Origin: Litoditis marina
Taxonomy: Eukaryota > Nematoda > Chromadorea > Rhabditida > Rhabditidae
DNA length: 64,000 nt
Assembly: GCA_964036275.1 (NCBI GenBank)
Contig: OZ038439.1
Location: 186,001-250,000 of the forward strand
Direction: 5' to 3'
A program made the position numbers and the translations under genes. Numbering within the stretch: the first letter of the stretch is position 1; each line of letters begins with the position of its first letter. Below the pieces are notes generated by a model, which was given only the letters and a program-made list of their open reading frames with translations, was not told where the DNA came from and searched no databases. Below, in pieces: positions 12,873 through 25,300 of the stretch.

Positions 12873-14240
12873 GGCTTTGCAACAGGGTCTAGTCTTTTTT
12901 TTGTAATAATGACATACCACACAGATCAACCAGTAACCGAGTTGCGGGTTAACCTAATCACGTTCAAAACGAGCGGTCGTCACAAAATAGGTGGTAAAAC
13001 AGCCACCGAGTGACCAAATACTCGTTGTCGCTACACGCGGTTCCTAACGGTATTCGACCAGAAATAAACAGGAGCAAACTACAAACACAGCGGAATAGAG
13101 CAACATGCACCGTGCAGGTTGCTTTGGAGCAAGCGAACTAGGGTTGTTCACGGCGTTCTCAACTACAGCTTTAAAAAATAACGAACTCGCGTCCTCGATT
13201 TTAGACGCTCTGCGTGTGACTCGCGTGAAAATAAGCGCGATACGTAGCGAAAAAATGCTCGGCTCAGAACAAATTGCAGTGGGATACACTGTCCCGCCAC
13301 AAAAACTTTGTGAAAGGAGCTCAATACAAGTTTAATCGCAAACATTACTGTAGGCGAGAACGCCGTGTGTTGAAGTGGAACTCCAAACGCGAGTCGACTC
13401 CATTTTTGTCAAACTCTAATCTCGAATTTAACTTTATTAACAACCCTAGAGTAAACTTTCACAATAATATATATTCATGCCTGGGTGGGTATAGTTAATC
13501 CCCCGCAACTAGGCAAATGGGTGCAAGAACAACCAGTAAACTGTGTCGTAAAGAGCGAATGAACCGATGCCGCCCGAAACTTTTATAGAGAAATTCATAA
13601 ACATCGCGTCACATATATTTGATGAACAATAAATACAATCTACATTTCTAGTTGGTACTGCATCTGGGGGTTACAAACTGAAAATTCCAGCATGTTTTCC
13701 AAAGTTTCCGTAAGCTGATGTTTGAAAATACTAGTAGACAATCGGATGTTTGAGTGGAAAGCGTATGTTTTTAGTGAAATTTTCCAGGCACCTACCACAA
13801 CCTACGTGGGCTTACGGGACTATAAAACCAGTGGGAATAGTCAAAGCTAGTGCTCCTTCTGACACTTCTGTTATCGGCGGTAAATTGCTATGGTTTTCAG
13901 AACCTATGTTTGCTCTGAAAAAAGCTACTCAAAATTAAATTGGCCACTTGCCAAAGTGTAGTTCGACATGTTTAGGAGGAACCTCCTAGGATTATATTAT
14001 AACTATTAGTAGGAATAGTTAGGGGCAAGCTAGTCGCCTCTTCTAACAACGGGAAACGTCACTTTGTAATGTAGATATAATGAATTATTCATGTGGGTTT
14101 GCGAGTTCTCTTCCAAGGGGAGACGAGATGAAAAAGAAGAATCTAGTATTCAATTAAGGAATTGGAATGTACAAAGAAAATTAAAGATTAACACGGAATG
14201 ATGAAGACAAAAGGAGAGGCGGTGGCTGAACAGAAGAAAA
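12873..14240. other. Gene-free stretch
   Basis: Only short ORFs without splice context. The phrase GCAAACTAC(A/G)AACAC at about 12050 and 13075 hints at worn copies of the TGTAGTTTGATC hairpin family. Nothing else was recognised. Confidence 0.4.
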
Positions 14241-14255
14241 AGAGATAGAAGAGTC

Positions 14256-14257
<2 letters not shown>

Positions 14258-14330
<73 letters not shown>

Positions 14331-14359
14331 GAGAGAGAGAGAGAAAGAGAGAGAAATAA

Positions 14360-14403
<44 letters not shown>

Positions 14404-14467
14404 AGAGAGGGAGAGAGAGAGAGAGAAAGAGGGAGAGAGAGAAATAGAGAGAGAGAAATAGAGAGAT

Positions 14468-14506
<39 letters not shown>
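14258..14506. repeat. Long imperfect (GA)n microsatellite
   Basis: Nearly 250 bp of GA dinucleotides with small AAAT and GGG interruptions. A second long GA block is at 14975-15090. The Ser/Leu-rich ORFs on the complementary strand are translations of this repeat and are not annotated. Confidence 0.97.
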
Positions 14507-14639
14507 AGGGAGCGAGAAGGGAGCGAGAAAGGTGAAGCGAACAAGATAGAGACAGGAAACAAAGAGGAAGACTGAGAAACACTTGGTAAGGAATAGAGAG
14601 CAGAAAATAAGTGGTCGAAGTTGGGAAAGTGTTCTCTAT

Positions 14640-14870
14640 TTATTCCATGACAATCTGAATATAGTGCGTGCCAAGTTTATAAAATATCTGCCTCATGTGA
14701 GACTTGAACCGGCCCCAAAAGTTTAGGAGGCACGGACGCTAACCACTATACCAACTAAGCCTATAGCAACCTTGCTGACGAATCGTATGTATGTGTTCTT
14801 CCACAGCACAAAGTGAGATATACAGTATACCCCCGCCTTTCTTTGAGCGACAACTATACCGATGAATGCA
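14640..14870 (-). repeat. tRNA-derived SINE-like element, unit B (different tRNA-like body)
   Basis: On the minus strand it shares the leader GGTATACTGTATATCTCACTTT and the tail TTTATAAACTTGGCACGCAC with units A and C. The middle is another tRNA-like module: A-box TTAGTTGGTATAGTGGTTAG, B-box GGTTCAAGTCTC. The shared ends around an exchanged body point to recombination between SINE families. Confidence 0.65.
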
Positions 14871-14973
14871 AAAGTAGAGAGATAGAAAATGAGCGAGAGA
14901 GAGAAAGAATGAGGAAAAGGAGGAAATTGGGAGAGAGAGAAGCGAGGAGATTGGGAAGACATGGGATCGAGAG

Positions 14974-14974
<1 letters not shown>

Positions 14975-15044
<70 letters not shown>

Positions 15045-15090
15045 TATAAAGAAAGAGAAAGAGAGAAAGAGAGAGAGAGAAATAGAGAGA
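14975..15090. repeat. (GA)n microsatellite
   Basis: About 65 bp of almost pure GA followed by GAAA-interrupted GA. It lies about 100 bp beyond SINE-like unit B, between two tracts of the same kind. Confidence 0.95.
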
Positions 15091-15254
15091 TCATCTTGCA
15101 TTTATGTAAATCCGTTCTTTTTAAGGACGATAAGATTGACTATTTGGCGCAAAATTCAAATGAACCCGTAAATTGGCGCCGAATCCCTTGGATGGAAGAG
15201 GAATAGGGGGCGTGGCCTGGCCAGAAAATGATCCAAACTGAAATTGACAGCAAA

Positions 15255-16215
15255 TCTTAATTAGAAACTTTTGGGTGCAGAGGGAAAAAACGCAGTATAT
15301 AGGGGTCGCTCCGAGCAGAACACGTCATTGTGGTTTTTGCTCTGTGTTTGTAGTTTGATTTGTGAATGTAGGGGAAGTTTTTGGGTGCACAGGACAAAAA
15401 CTCAGAATATAGGGTTCGCTCAAAGGGGAACACGTCATTTGGAAGTTTTCTTCTGTTTTTGTAGTTTGATCGCCATGTATGTTAGGCGTAATTTAAAACG
15501 TTGTGCTGTATTTGGGAGCAAATAACACATCAGTCGCTGGATTATTACACGCTGATGAACCCACAGTTAGAAACTTTCGGCTCCACAGGGCGAAAAGATA
15601 GGCGTTCGCTTCAAGTAGAACATGTATAAGTATAGGTTGTGAGTGTGACCAAATCTGGGTTGTAGTTTGATCTCAACCCACAGCGGCAATTGCGAGTTGC
15701 AACTGGAAACAGTGGGATCATGCTACAAACACAGAAGTTCACGTGAACCTACACGTGCTCTTTCCTGACGACCACAGAATGCAAGGTAGTTTTGGTTCGT
15801 TCGTCTGGGTTTGTAGTTTGATCTACGTGTACATAAGCGTAATTTGAACTTTGTGCTGTGTTCGGAACTGTTGGGTGCACAAGACAGAAAAACGCATTTA
15901 TAGAGTCGCTTCGAGCAGAACACGTCATTTTGGTTCGTTCTTCTGGGTTTGTAGTTTGATTTTGGTGCGTTTTGTATGAAATTTGGTAATTTGTGCTAAG
16001 TTTGGCGACAAACACACATCTCATCTAGTGTTTAGACGCACTGATGAACCCTTAATCACAAACTTTCTGATGTGCAGGGGGCAAACAACATAAGCATTCG
16101 CTTCGGAAAGAACACGTACAAGGTGTTACCAACTCTTGATTGTAGTTTGATCTTGGCTCACAGCCAAGAGTGCGACGTACAACTGAAATAATGGGATCAA
16201 ACTACAAACCCATCA
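15255..16215. repeat. Array of diverged ~120-bp direct repeats carrying TGTAGTTTGAT
   Basis: Five units (near 15255, 15376, 15559, 15866 and 16050) repeat the same order of words: AAACTTTTGGGTGCACAGG, an A-rich stretch, TCGCTTCGAGCAGAACACGT, then TGTAGTTTGATC. Two share a longer segment with ACACATC and CTGATGAACCC. Units differ by substitutions and indels, so the array is old. Translations show many stops and no protein is supported. Function is unknown; a decayed satellite or the terminal part of a larger mobile element are both possible. Confidence 0.7.
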
Positions 16216-16849
16216 CATACTAATCTATGAGACATCCTTGTAGAAAAGAACGTTCTGAATCATTTCGGTGTGTTTTCAGTTTTGTTCCTCGCTGCTTTGA
16301 TTTCGGTCCAATTGGTATGTTGAACTGCTTGACTTTCATATAATACAATGTGATTGTTAAATTTGATTTTAAGCCGAAGCCCGCCTACGTATAGCGCAGA
16401 ATTAGATTAATATTCCGACCTCGCGAGCTGCTTAATAGAAATTTGTGTCTAGTAGTTCTATAGTCTGTTTCACAAAACAATAGCCCTCTACAGTAAGATA
16501 ATAAAACTTTTAAGTGAATTTATCATATCTTGTAGATGTTGTATATAGTTTAAACTGTGTGATTTAGTTTTCCACTTTGGGTACCACAAGCATACAAAAC
16601 AGTGAATCTTAATTTTTGTTTGTTGATTAGATAAATGCGTTTGAATTTTTGAAAGATTACTGTAGAAAGTCATCGATTGGTGAAACGAACTATATACTGC
16701 GTCTCATCCAACCGTGACATCCTACAGTAAGCGGTTGCATTATGGGTTCACCCACTCCAATGCAGGCCTGTAAGGTAAATCCTGCTGTGTTCGTAGTTTG
16801 GTCCACGTATGTGAATAACAGTGAGTACAAAGATCAAGCTGCAACAAAG

Positions 16850-17045
16850 ATTTAATCACTAGTCTTTGCCAACGGAAAGGCGGGAGGGTACTGTATATCT
16901 CACTTTCCGCTGTGTACGCACACATATATTCGATTCCAAAGCATGCCATCTATGTGCTCTAATAGCGCAGCGGTAAGCGCCTCGCTACGAATCTTTTGCT
17001 CGCAGGTTCGATTCCGGCGAGAGACAGAAACTTATGAATTCAAAT
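16850..17045 (+). repeat. tRNA-derived SINE-like element, unit C
   Basis: Plus-strand copy of unit A: TTGCCAACGGAAAG leader, GTATATCTCACTTTCCGC, then TGCTCTAATAGCGCAGCGG (A-box) and GCAGGTTCGATTCCGGCGAG (B-box), then GACAGAAACTTATGAATT. The internal RNA polymerase III boxes are intact, but the anticodon arm cannot form, so this is a SINE-like repeat and not a tRNA gene. Confidence 0.7.
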
Positions 17046-18890
17046 GAATCAGTCCAATGAACGTCTGAACGACAAAATAGCAATGCTTCGTGGTGAAGAA
17101 TCTGTTTCCAAGATCTGACAGCTTATCAATGTTTTATGATCCTTTCACGGAACAGACTCAATATAGTCATTGTCATTGGCACGTGCACTTCTACAGTATG
17201 AATTTGAAAATCATGAGTGAAGTGTTTCCAATCTTAAGATATGTCAAAAATTATGGAGTCGTTTAATTTTCGTCATTTTTCAAAACCAATCGAGTGCACA
17301 GCCCAATATGTAATAGGCGCACAACAGTCTGATATGGGCAGTTAAAATGCTAATTGGCAACAATCCAAAATTGCCATCAATTCAACCCCCGGTCTATGCC
17401 GCTCATTTCGGGACAAATCCCACATAATAGACAAGTGGGATAGGGGTGACCATGTTTGAGTTGAAGTTTGATCTGCAAACACAGTGAAACTTGTGAATTA
17501 CGACTCAAACATAGCTGGAGATCAACCTACAATTAGAAACACAGCATCCCGGACCAACACTGAACGATGAAGGCATCAAACTACAGACACCGCAGATCGA
17601 GCCAACATAGATTTCGTTAAAATCACATTTTTTTGTTTTCACCCATTTCTTTCCAACAAACGCAAGTTTTGTACTTCTCAGAAATGCCGAAGGCATACTG
17701 TACTTCACACTTCTCGTTGTGTTTGACATACAACATGCTACAGAAATGGGGTCTCTCTATCTGTGAGCAAAATTTATTTTCACTAATCCCATTTTGAAGT
17801 CGAAAAACTTGACTGAAGTTTACACCGGTTGCAAGCAGCAAGTTCGAGTAGTTTCGTCTTTTACAGGATTATATGTTATTCTCAATCTTGGATAACGAGC
17901 CAAAAAAGTAAAAACCTTGAACCTTCCGAAACGCAGAGTAAAACAGGATGTTTCCGGTAAACCAGTTATCGAGAATAAGTCTGTTTATGTTTAATAAAAC
18001 TAACTACAAAAACCCACGCCAAAAAATAAATACAAGAAAAATAAGGAATGACTTAGTATACACATTTTACAAGTAAGTGACATCACAGAGCTAAAGTGTA
18101 ATCGGAGTCACAACCTATATTACGGTAAACCCCTAAATGAAATGGCTAAAACCTAGAAATGTACATAAACAACCAAATTGCTGCCAGCGTTTGTTTTACG
18201 TACAAGTGTCATTCGCTGCGGAATGTATCACCCTTTCTATTCTTTTAATTTCATTTCAAAAGCTAGTGGGCATTGAAAGAAGGGGTGATACATTTTAATT
18301 AAATAATTAAACATTGAACTAGACAAGTATGATATGTCCAAAATCGAGGAATGCGGAATGACTAGATGTAACCATTATTAGAGATCCTTATTATTATTTA
18401 AACCTTAAAGATGGAGGGATAATGATAAAGCAAAGTAGACATATCTAGGGTCTGAACCCGGGCTACACATCTACATTAAAATAATAGAAACTAGTGAGTA
18501 TATTAAGTCTTCAACAGAATAAAGTCTCTCTAATGCTAATCACTATTACTACTATTACTAGATAACCGTCAAAATCACAACCAAGAAATAGGGAAGGGGC
18601 GAAATCGACGACTTTTCGTTAATTTACACGTTATCGTTAACGTAAGCTTTACATTCTCACAATCTATGACCGTACATACCCTAAATGCCTCAGAGTTGTG
18701 ACTTTTTCAAACAGAGGGGTTTTGCCCTCCCCCTCAGCCATTATAAAGGGGTTTTGCCCTTAATTTAGAAAATCGCTAAATCAGACAATTTTTGAGGGGG
18801 GGGGGGGGGGGGGGGTTTGCCCAAATCTTCGGACCAAAAACAGGGGGGGGGGGAGGGTTTCTCGAAACGCTGAGCATTTAGGGTATGTTC
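17046..18890. other. Gene-free 3' flank of the TMBIM gene
   Basis: Contains worn TGTAGTTTGATC hairpin ends (17459-17590), a hairpin at 18222-18293 (ATGTATCACCC / GGGTGATACAT) and two G tracts (18796-18815 and 18843-18853). No exon chain was found. Confidence 0.5.
18796..18853. repeat. Two close poly-G tracts (20 and 11 G)
   Basis: An unbroken run of 20 G and, 27 bases later, one of 11 G, ending 38 bp from the TMBIM stop codon. They lie on the strand opposite the gene, so the transcript would carry C runs. G runs of this kind are templates for quadruplexes. Confidence 0.95.
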
Positions 18891-21011
18891 CTAATACTTA
18901 TACGGAGGTAACGGCGCTGTGTACACGGAAATACACGCGAGATGCCACTGTTGAAAAGAGAAACGGGCCATAAAGAAGCGAATATTCGCATGGATATATG
19001 TACAAATACAGGTGGAGACCAGAATAGTAGTCACGTAATCATAGGTGAAAATAGAGAGGGCCACCTGAAGGAATACCGATGACACAGCACTTATTGCCAG
19101 CGAAGCCACCGAGCTGCACATCACATTGAGGTCCCGCAACGATTGGAGACAGAAGCAGGAATGGGCCACGGTTACTGTAGCCATCAGGAAACTGATCTGG
19201 TAGCCCAGCTCCGAATCGAAATACGCCGATACTCCTGCAATACATTTTCTATTCATAAACATCAATGATCAAATTGTTATTTTGCGGTTTTTTGTTTCTG
19301 CACTCTCTCAAGAGTGAATGAAATAAAAGCATATTGCTCAGTCTTCTGCTCATTATATGATAAAGAAAGTTTAACTGTATGATCATAGAAACACATGAAA
19401 AATCAATTTAGTCCCTTCGCTTCGGCCAAAAGGGCGCCAGACTGCTTAAAGTAGCATTCTCGGCAAGGTTCCCCTGATATGAATAGAAGTCCAGTGACAG
19501 TGATTCATTATTTCGCTGAATCACAATCACAACTTCTCTTTGAAGAAACTTGTTTCATCTTTTCAAAATGAACCAATTAACCAATCCTAATTTGTACAGT
19601 ACCCAAAACAAGACATAGGGAGACCATTTCCAAAGTTAGTATGGGTCAGTTAAACTTTAGATTATAGTCAACCTATGGAATCTACTCATTGAACCAATAA
19701 CTCAATCAATCAAATAATCACTAATGGCACAAACAAACATGAATATTAGGAAGGCGAGAAGTATTTGATGAATTTTACCTATAGAATCTACCTATTGATC
19801 ACAATCTTACTGAAATTCCGAAATATCAACCATACACTCACAAGACACTGGATTGAGACTTTTGTAGCCGTTAATGTGACCCGTGACCCCCTTTTTCCTA
19901 CCGGAAATAAAAGTATTCCGACGAATTTCAACAATAAATTGGTTTGTTTCTTATTGAGAATACACCGGGACCCATCTATGCTTGAAATGTTTACCCCGCA
20001 ACCCCTCCGCAAAAACTAGGCTAAGTTAGTGTATGATATCAGCTAACCTGGCACAAACAAGCACATCAACACCGTGAATACTAGAAAGGCTAGTAGTCTT
20101 GGAAAGGTGCTCGGGGCCGCCCATCTCAGATACCCCAATGTCATCAGAAGGCCGAGGAACATCAGGGACAGAAGGTAGAAGTGGTGCTGGACGAAGGGAC
20201 GAACGGGAGGGATCATGTGCAGGACGAAGGCCACTGAAATACATCAATAATATATCAATGGTGGGCATTATGATCCGATACCGATAGGCATGACGCATAA
20301 ACTCACCTGACCTACATTAACATGTGACCGTTGGTTCAAACCTCAAAACTTACCCCTTCCAATCATCCAAACTACAGTCACAATTGCCACTCTCACCCCC
20401 TGAACCCTGAACTATTGGTCATAAAGTTAGAGCACCGTGATAAACAGGCAACAATGTTATTGTGGCTATAGATAGCAACGAGTTTTTGTGGCCGCATTTT
20501 TCATTTCTCGTGGGATTTTGGATTTTCAACACTTTTGAAGCATCGTAAACTGGATTGAAAGATCCCCGCTCACGTGCAACTACAATGGGAATAGCGCCAA
20601 ATTAAACACTCATATTGTTTTGCCTTTGTTTTAATGAAACAACGAGTTGTATAGAAAAAGTTTATAGAACTACGGCTTGACAACAAAACCATTAGGGTCT
20701 CACGTCTGACTATTACTTGATGGCTTTATGCATTTGTACCTAAAACCAAAATTGTTCCAAATTTTGACTGAAAAGACAACAGTTTGTCAGAATTCAGAAA
20801 ACGTTTATAAAGCCAAAACGAACAAACCTATCGAGATGATGAGAAACTGCACAGCCAGAAAGAAGTAGATCCGTCTCAAGTACCTCATTTTCAGTGGCAG
20901 CGACTGGTTCGCAGCCGAGATGAAAGAGGACTTGAGGTCATTCTTGGAGGTCCCGTCGTCTACTAGCAGGCGAATGGAATCCACGCCCCCACCCACGAAC
21001 ACCTTGCCCAT
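18891..21011 (-). CDS. TMBIM/lifeguard (Bax-inhibitor-1-like) membrane protein
   Basis: Three exons (20828-21011, 20048-20233, 18891-19234) give 237 residues, the usual size for TMBIM4-type proteins. The start lies four bases after TTCCAG, a trans-splice acceptor. Family marks: a cytosolic start, then MRYLRRIYFFLAVQFLIIS (compare LRKVYxxLxxQ in lifeguards); FYLLSLMFLGLLMTLG; YFDSELGYQISFLMATVTV; CLQSLRDLNVM (compare LQSKRDF); and near the end QWHLACISVYTA, matching the LAAISLY block. About seven hydrophobic helices are visible. Relatives are ER/Golgi calcium-leak and cell-death modulators. The tail is diverged: the usual acidic residues after ISLY and the long last helix are missing, so pore function is uncertain. 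Confidence 0.75.
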
Positions 21012-22313
21012 TCTTCTGGAACTAATATATTTATTTATTTATTCAATGCACAGCGCGGTGCGCTTAAAGAAGGACGATTATGTGGACCAATCCCAACGGT
21101 TCGGTCCTTAAACTGCAATACATTTTTCAAATGCAGTTTAAAGGACCGATGCGTCGGAATCGGATCAATGGATGAATAAGAGAAACTTACGGAACATCAA
21201 GAAACAATTGAAGGTTTTTCAGAACAAGCACAAAACAATGAAATAGTAGATAGAAGAAAATAGTAAGTAGTAAGTAAGGAAACAGGTATAGCCGAACGCG
21301 AAAACTCCTCAAAACGATAAAAGGAACCATAGATTTACAGACTTCAACTGGAAACCGTGTTTCTTCGTGTAGAATGGTGAAGGTGAATGTTCACGCCCTA
21401 CTGGTATATAATTCCATCGTCGTAAGCGCTGGGTCAATGAAATAAGCAAACAAGGATAGGACGATAGATTGGCCGATAGATAGGGACAACGACCAAATTC
21501 GTTTCAAAAAGGGTGGCGGTATCCTAGATACCAAACCGTCCATTAAGTAACCATGGACTAGAAAGTATAGGTAGGTCGCCAATCGATAACATTTAAGGAA
21601 CGCACACAGATTCCATTCATTAACCTTCTGATTCTTAATCAAAACACAATATCATAAGTATTTAAGGTTTACATGTTAATGTTTACGAGTTTCCTACAAT
21701 CCGTTATCTAGTCATGCTTTCAGGCGTTCAAAACTTGATTTCGGAATTCAGAATAATCATGCAGGACCGTATAGAAGGTACAGACTGCTCGATAATACAT
21801 TTGAACTAATACACTAAGATAGGAAGAGCTAAACAGAACACGATGATACACAGCAGAAACAGTAACTGCCCCCCAAAACGTCAAACCAGCTCAAATTATA
21901 CATTGTCGATTTATTCGATCCTGGAGCAGAGATGAGGTATTAGATGATGGATCATACGCGTATATAGGATAAGTATGATACAGAAAATAATATAAAACAA
22001 GTGCGGAAAATGTTCAAATAGGTGCGGAAAGCGGATTCCAAAGCATTGAAAATTGAAGACGCTTGGCGAAAAATACAACGGACGCAATTCAACGGCGAAG
22101 AAAACCAGCGATTTTTCGTCGCGCGTCGACTAAATTCAAACTTCAAATTTTTCGCTCAAAAGTTTGCTCTTTTTAATTTATAAACATGTTATGAATAATA
22201 TTTCAACTTTTTGATCTGTGACTATACTGCAGGAACATGTTTTCACTGGGTGGAACAGTTTTCCATTCGGTAACTGGTGTGGGACGTTTTTATTTACGTT
22301 TGTTTTCAGGTTG
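21012..22313. promoter_or_regulatory. Shared divergent promoter region, TMBIM and mitochondrial protein genes
   Basis: A 1.3-kb gap between two diverging starts. It contains a MITE remnant at 21063-21167 and the two trans-splice acceptors (complement of 21016-21018, and 22307-22309). No specific binding site was recognised. Confidence 0.45.
21063..21167. repeat. MITE, GGACGATTATGTGG family, copy 2 (one arm truncated)
   Basis: Keeps AAAGAAGGACGATTATGTGG and the inner CTTAAACTGCAAT / ATGCAGTTTAAAGG hairpin, but the right outer arm has decayed (GGAATCGGATCAATGG, where other copies read GGTCCACATAATCG). It begins about 50 bp upstream of the TMBIM start. Confidence 0.8.
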
Positions 22314-25300
22314 ATGTTATTGCGAATATATCCTCGCTGCCATCAATTGTTAAGTACTTCCCTATCGTCGACATCTTTATTACGAAGGTCCAACAGTTCC
22401 AGCACGTGGAATCGAGTGAAGGATTTTGTTTTTGCGGTAAGTTGGTGTTTGGTATTTGGGTTGTTTCGCAATTTGTTTACCACAATGGTCTGCTAAAGGA
22501 CAGCGTCACGAGGAGCTTGTTTTCGACAATAGCTGGCAGTGTTGATTCGGTTCCTTCTCTATGCGCTCTACCGATTATAATGCTCGTTTCAATACGAAGC
22601 AAATAGTTTCACTTTCACAAAATCATAAGATCTTTTTGACCTTGTTCTTGTTACATTGAACAGTGATAGACTCTTGCACCATTAAGGTTTTTTTATATGA
22701 AAAAAGCCCATTATGATTAGAATGCATCCAACTTGAAACTTATTGATTTTTCTCTGAAGAATAGCCAATGTTTAAATGTTTACCAATCTTGGGTTTGCTG
22801 AAAACTGTACTACTTGTAATGCATGGAATCACGCGCAATAGAATAACTGACCTTTACTTTCAAATACTTAATTGCGTCCTTTTCGTCCTGTACTCATGAA
22901 TGATGATAGATTTATATAAATCCATAACCGGCTGAATTACTGTACTTCATTTTGTGAGAGCTCCATTGTTTTTTAAGTTGGCTGTTTTGTGAGAGTGAGT
23001 TATGTTCTGCACCGAATAGAGAATCTTTAGAGAAGTGCTCCCACGCCCACCCCACTATCCGTTTTACTATTATTTATATTTTCAGACCGACAAGGAGAAT
23101 TTCCATGCCGATTTTCTACTGAGGTCACACGCTTGGGACGGAGTGAACCGAAATGAGTGGAAACTCATCTATCGCGATATAGGTTAGTTATTGGTAGGTA
23201 TTCATCTGTTTTACATATCATCGAGTGAAGCAACTGTGGTCTCCACAGAACTTAATGAAAAAACTGGTGTTCCATCGAGGTAACCAAACTATGAATTGCA
23301 AGTTGCGCCGAAAGTTAATGGGTTCCTTGTTGAATAGTCACCACTGGTATTTGTATGTGTCCCTATTTGGCCACCATGTTTCCTAATAATGTCGTTTCCA
23401 GGTGCATCTCGGTCGTTCTTCATGACGTCTACCCTGCTTCCCCTGAGTCTTCTCGGCGCCTGTGTCATCGTGTGGGACATATCGTCGCATCGAGAATCTG
23501 ACAGAATGGATGTCGTGCGAAGACTTCAGAAGGACATTAAGGAGGTGTGTTTCTGATTCTCATTTCGAAGACGCAACTTTTACACCCGATACAAGAAAAT
23601 TTAATAATTATAACCTATTTAACTAAAAAAAACTGGTAGTTCGCACATGGGGGTGACTTGCATAGAAGGTCGAAATGATATGATAATCAAGTGTTCTCTT
23701 GAAATTGACAATTTTCTCCTTGTTGATTTAGAAGAGACAATTCACAATGCACTAGAAGAAGGTTTAAAATGAATGGTTATTGCTACGACAGTTTCAAGCT
23801 GCTAACTTTTTCAATGGTGGAAGTTATGAATGTTTCCAGTTGGGTGGACTGATCTACGTGCCATGTGTGGCTCTTTTCCTAGTGATAGCCCTGCTCAGCA
23901 GAGTACATCATTGTCGTCTTCTAAGGTGGGTTGGTTGGACGTATATTCCAATTTTGGTTACATAGTAGTTATCGATCTTTGATCATCCCAATATTTGAGA
24001 TGAGAAACGAATATCAATTCGATCACCAAAACAAGTCGTTGTTTTGAAGAGCGAATAAATCCATTTGATTACCCAAAATGTCAAAACTTCATTAGATTGA
24101 TGACTAAAGAGTTTGATGTTTGAAGCCTGTGTCTGGTCATTATCTGAATCCGATCATGAGTTTCTGTCAGATTGGTAGACCGCGTGAGTTTCGCAATTAA
24201 CGTCCACATGTTCGGATATCTTTTTATTTATGTGGTCATACTTAAGGAACGTTGAATTTGACTATTCAGCCATAATAGTTTCATATCGGGTTCTTATACT
24301 ACGTTACTGTGAGTCTGTGAGAACTTTAACTTTATTAACTTTTTTGTTTCAGAATCTATCAAAATAGGAAGGACTTGGATCAGTTCACCGCGATTGCCTC
24401 CAGGCTGGTCGTAGGTCAAAAACAGGTACGTATTCAATTTAATTAATTTTTCGAAGTTTCAGGGAGTCATCGGTTAACAGGCTGCTACTGCTACGCTACG
24501 TTTTCAGAGCTACCACTTCATTAGTTTCATTTGAAGTTCTTTCAAAGTTATTCACTTCTTTGAAACGGTTCTTTTTCTTCCGTAGTTCCTAATATGAGGC
24601 TAGGACTGAAATATTTCCCCGCATACCGTAGTACAGCCAAGAGCCAGAATATCTTACAATGACTATTGAACTATCGATTTTTTCAGGTGACGTTCAACCG
24701 AAGTTCTTCCTCTGCCTTCTACTATGGGGAGGATCAGAGTGACGCCGTTCAAATGGGTCTACATTTCTTGTTCGGAAATATACAGGTATTCATTTGACTT
24801 TTTTTGGGAAGTTTCTAATACCGCACTGAGTGTCTGAAAATATCAGGCTGTTGCTGTTCTGACTGAATCTTTATATTTGACTCAGAAAAGAGGAACTGTT
24901 GCATGGACGTAGGCACGTAGGCCATGTGGTGTTTGTGATGTTGACATGATTCCCATTTTTGGGGGGGGGGGGGGGTGGCTAGGGTCTATCAATAGCAAAC
25001 TGAAACTGGTGTACATACGAGACCGGTACAAAGATGTTTGTGACTTCTGTTCAATCTAGTAATAAAAAAAGTTCACGTTTTGGGGACCAAACAATCAGCG
25101 ACTAATCTTGTATGCTTGTATCTGCTTTTCCCGATGCGAAAAACAACGGGGCACTATAAAAAAATAGATCACGTTGAAATTAGGAGAAAGATTTCTCTCG
25201 AATTTGGAAATTCGCATAATGCGTTGTCTGGCTCAGACAGAAATACTCATTTTGATCACATTTTCACTGTACTATATTTTTTCATATTTCATATTTATTT

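Noticed and set aside
14181..14582. Long Ser/Leu-rich reverse ORFs
   Set aside because: They are translations of the GA/CT microsatellite; all frames stay open and no splice context exists. The same holds for ORFs at about 14739-15101, 32062-32384, 40333-40679 and 47722-48060.
16955..17030. Functional tRNA gene
   Set aside because: A- and B-boxes are good, but the anticodon stem does not pair, and a second copy at 12.5 kb has the same defect and flanks. Treated as a SINE-like repeat.
22218..22313. Earlier start for the mitochondrial membrane protein
   Set aside because: A longer open frame reaches back through TGTTTTCAG, but that acceptor four bases before the ATG and the targeting-like start argue for 22314.
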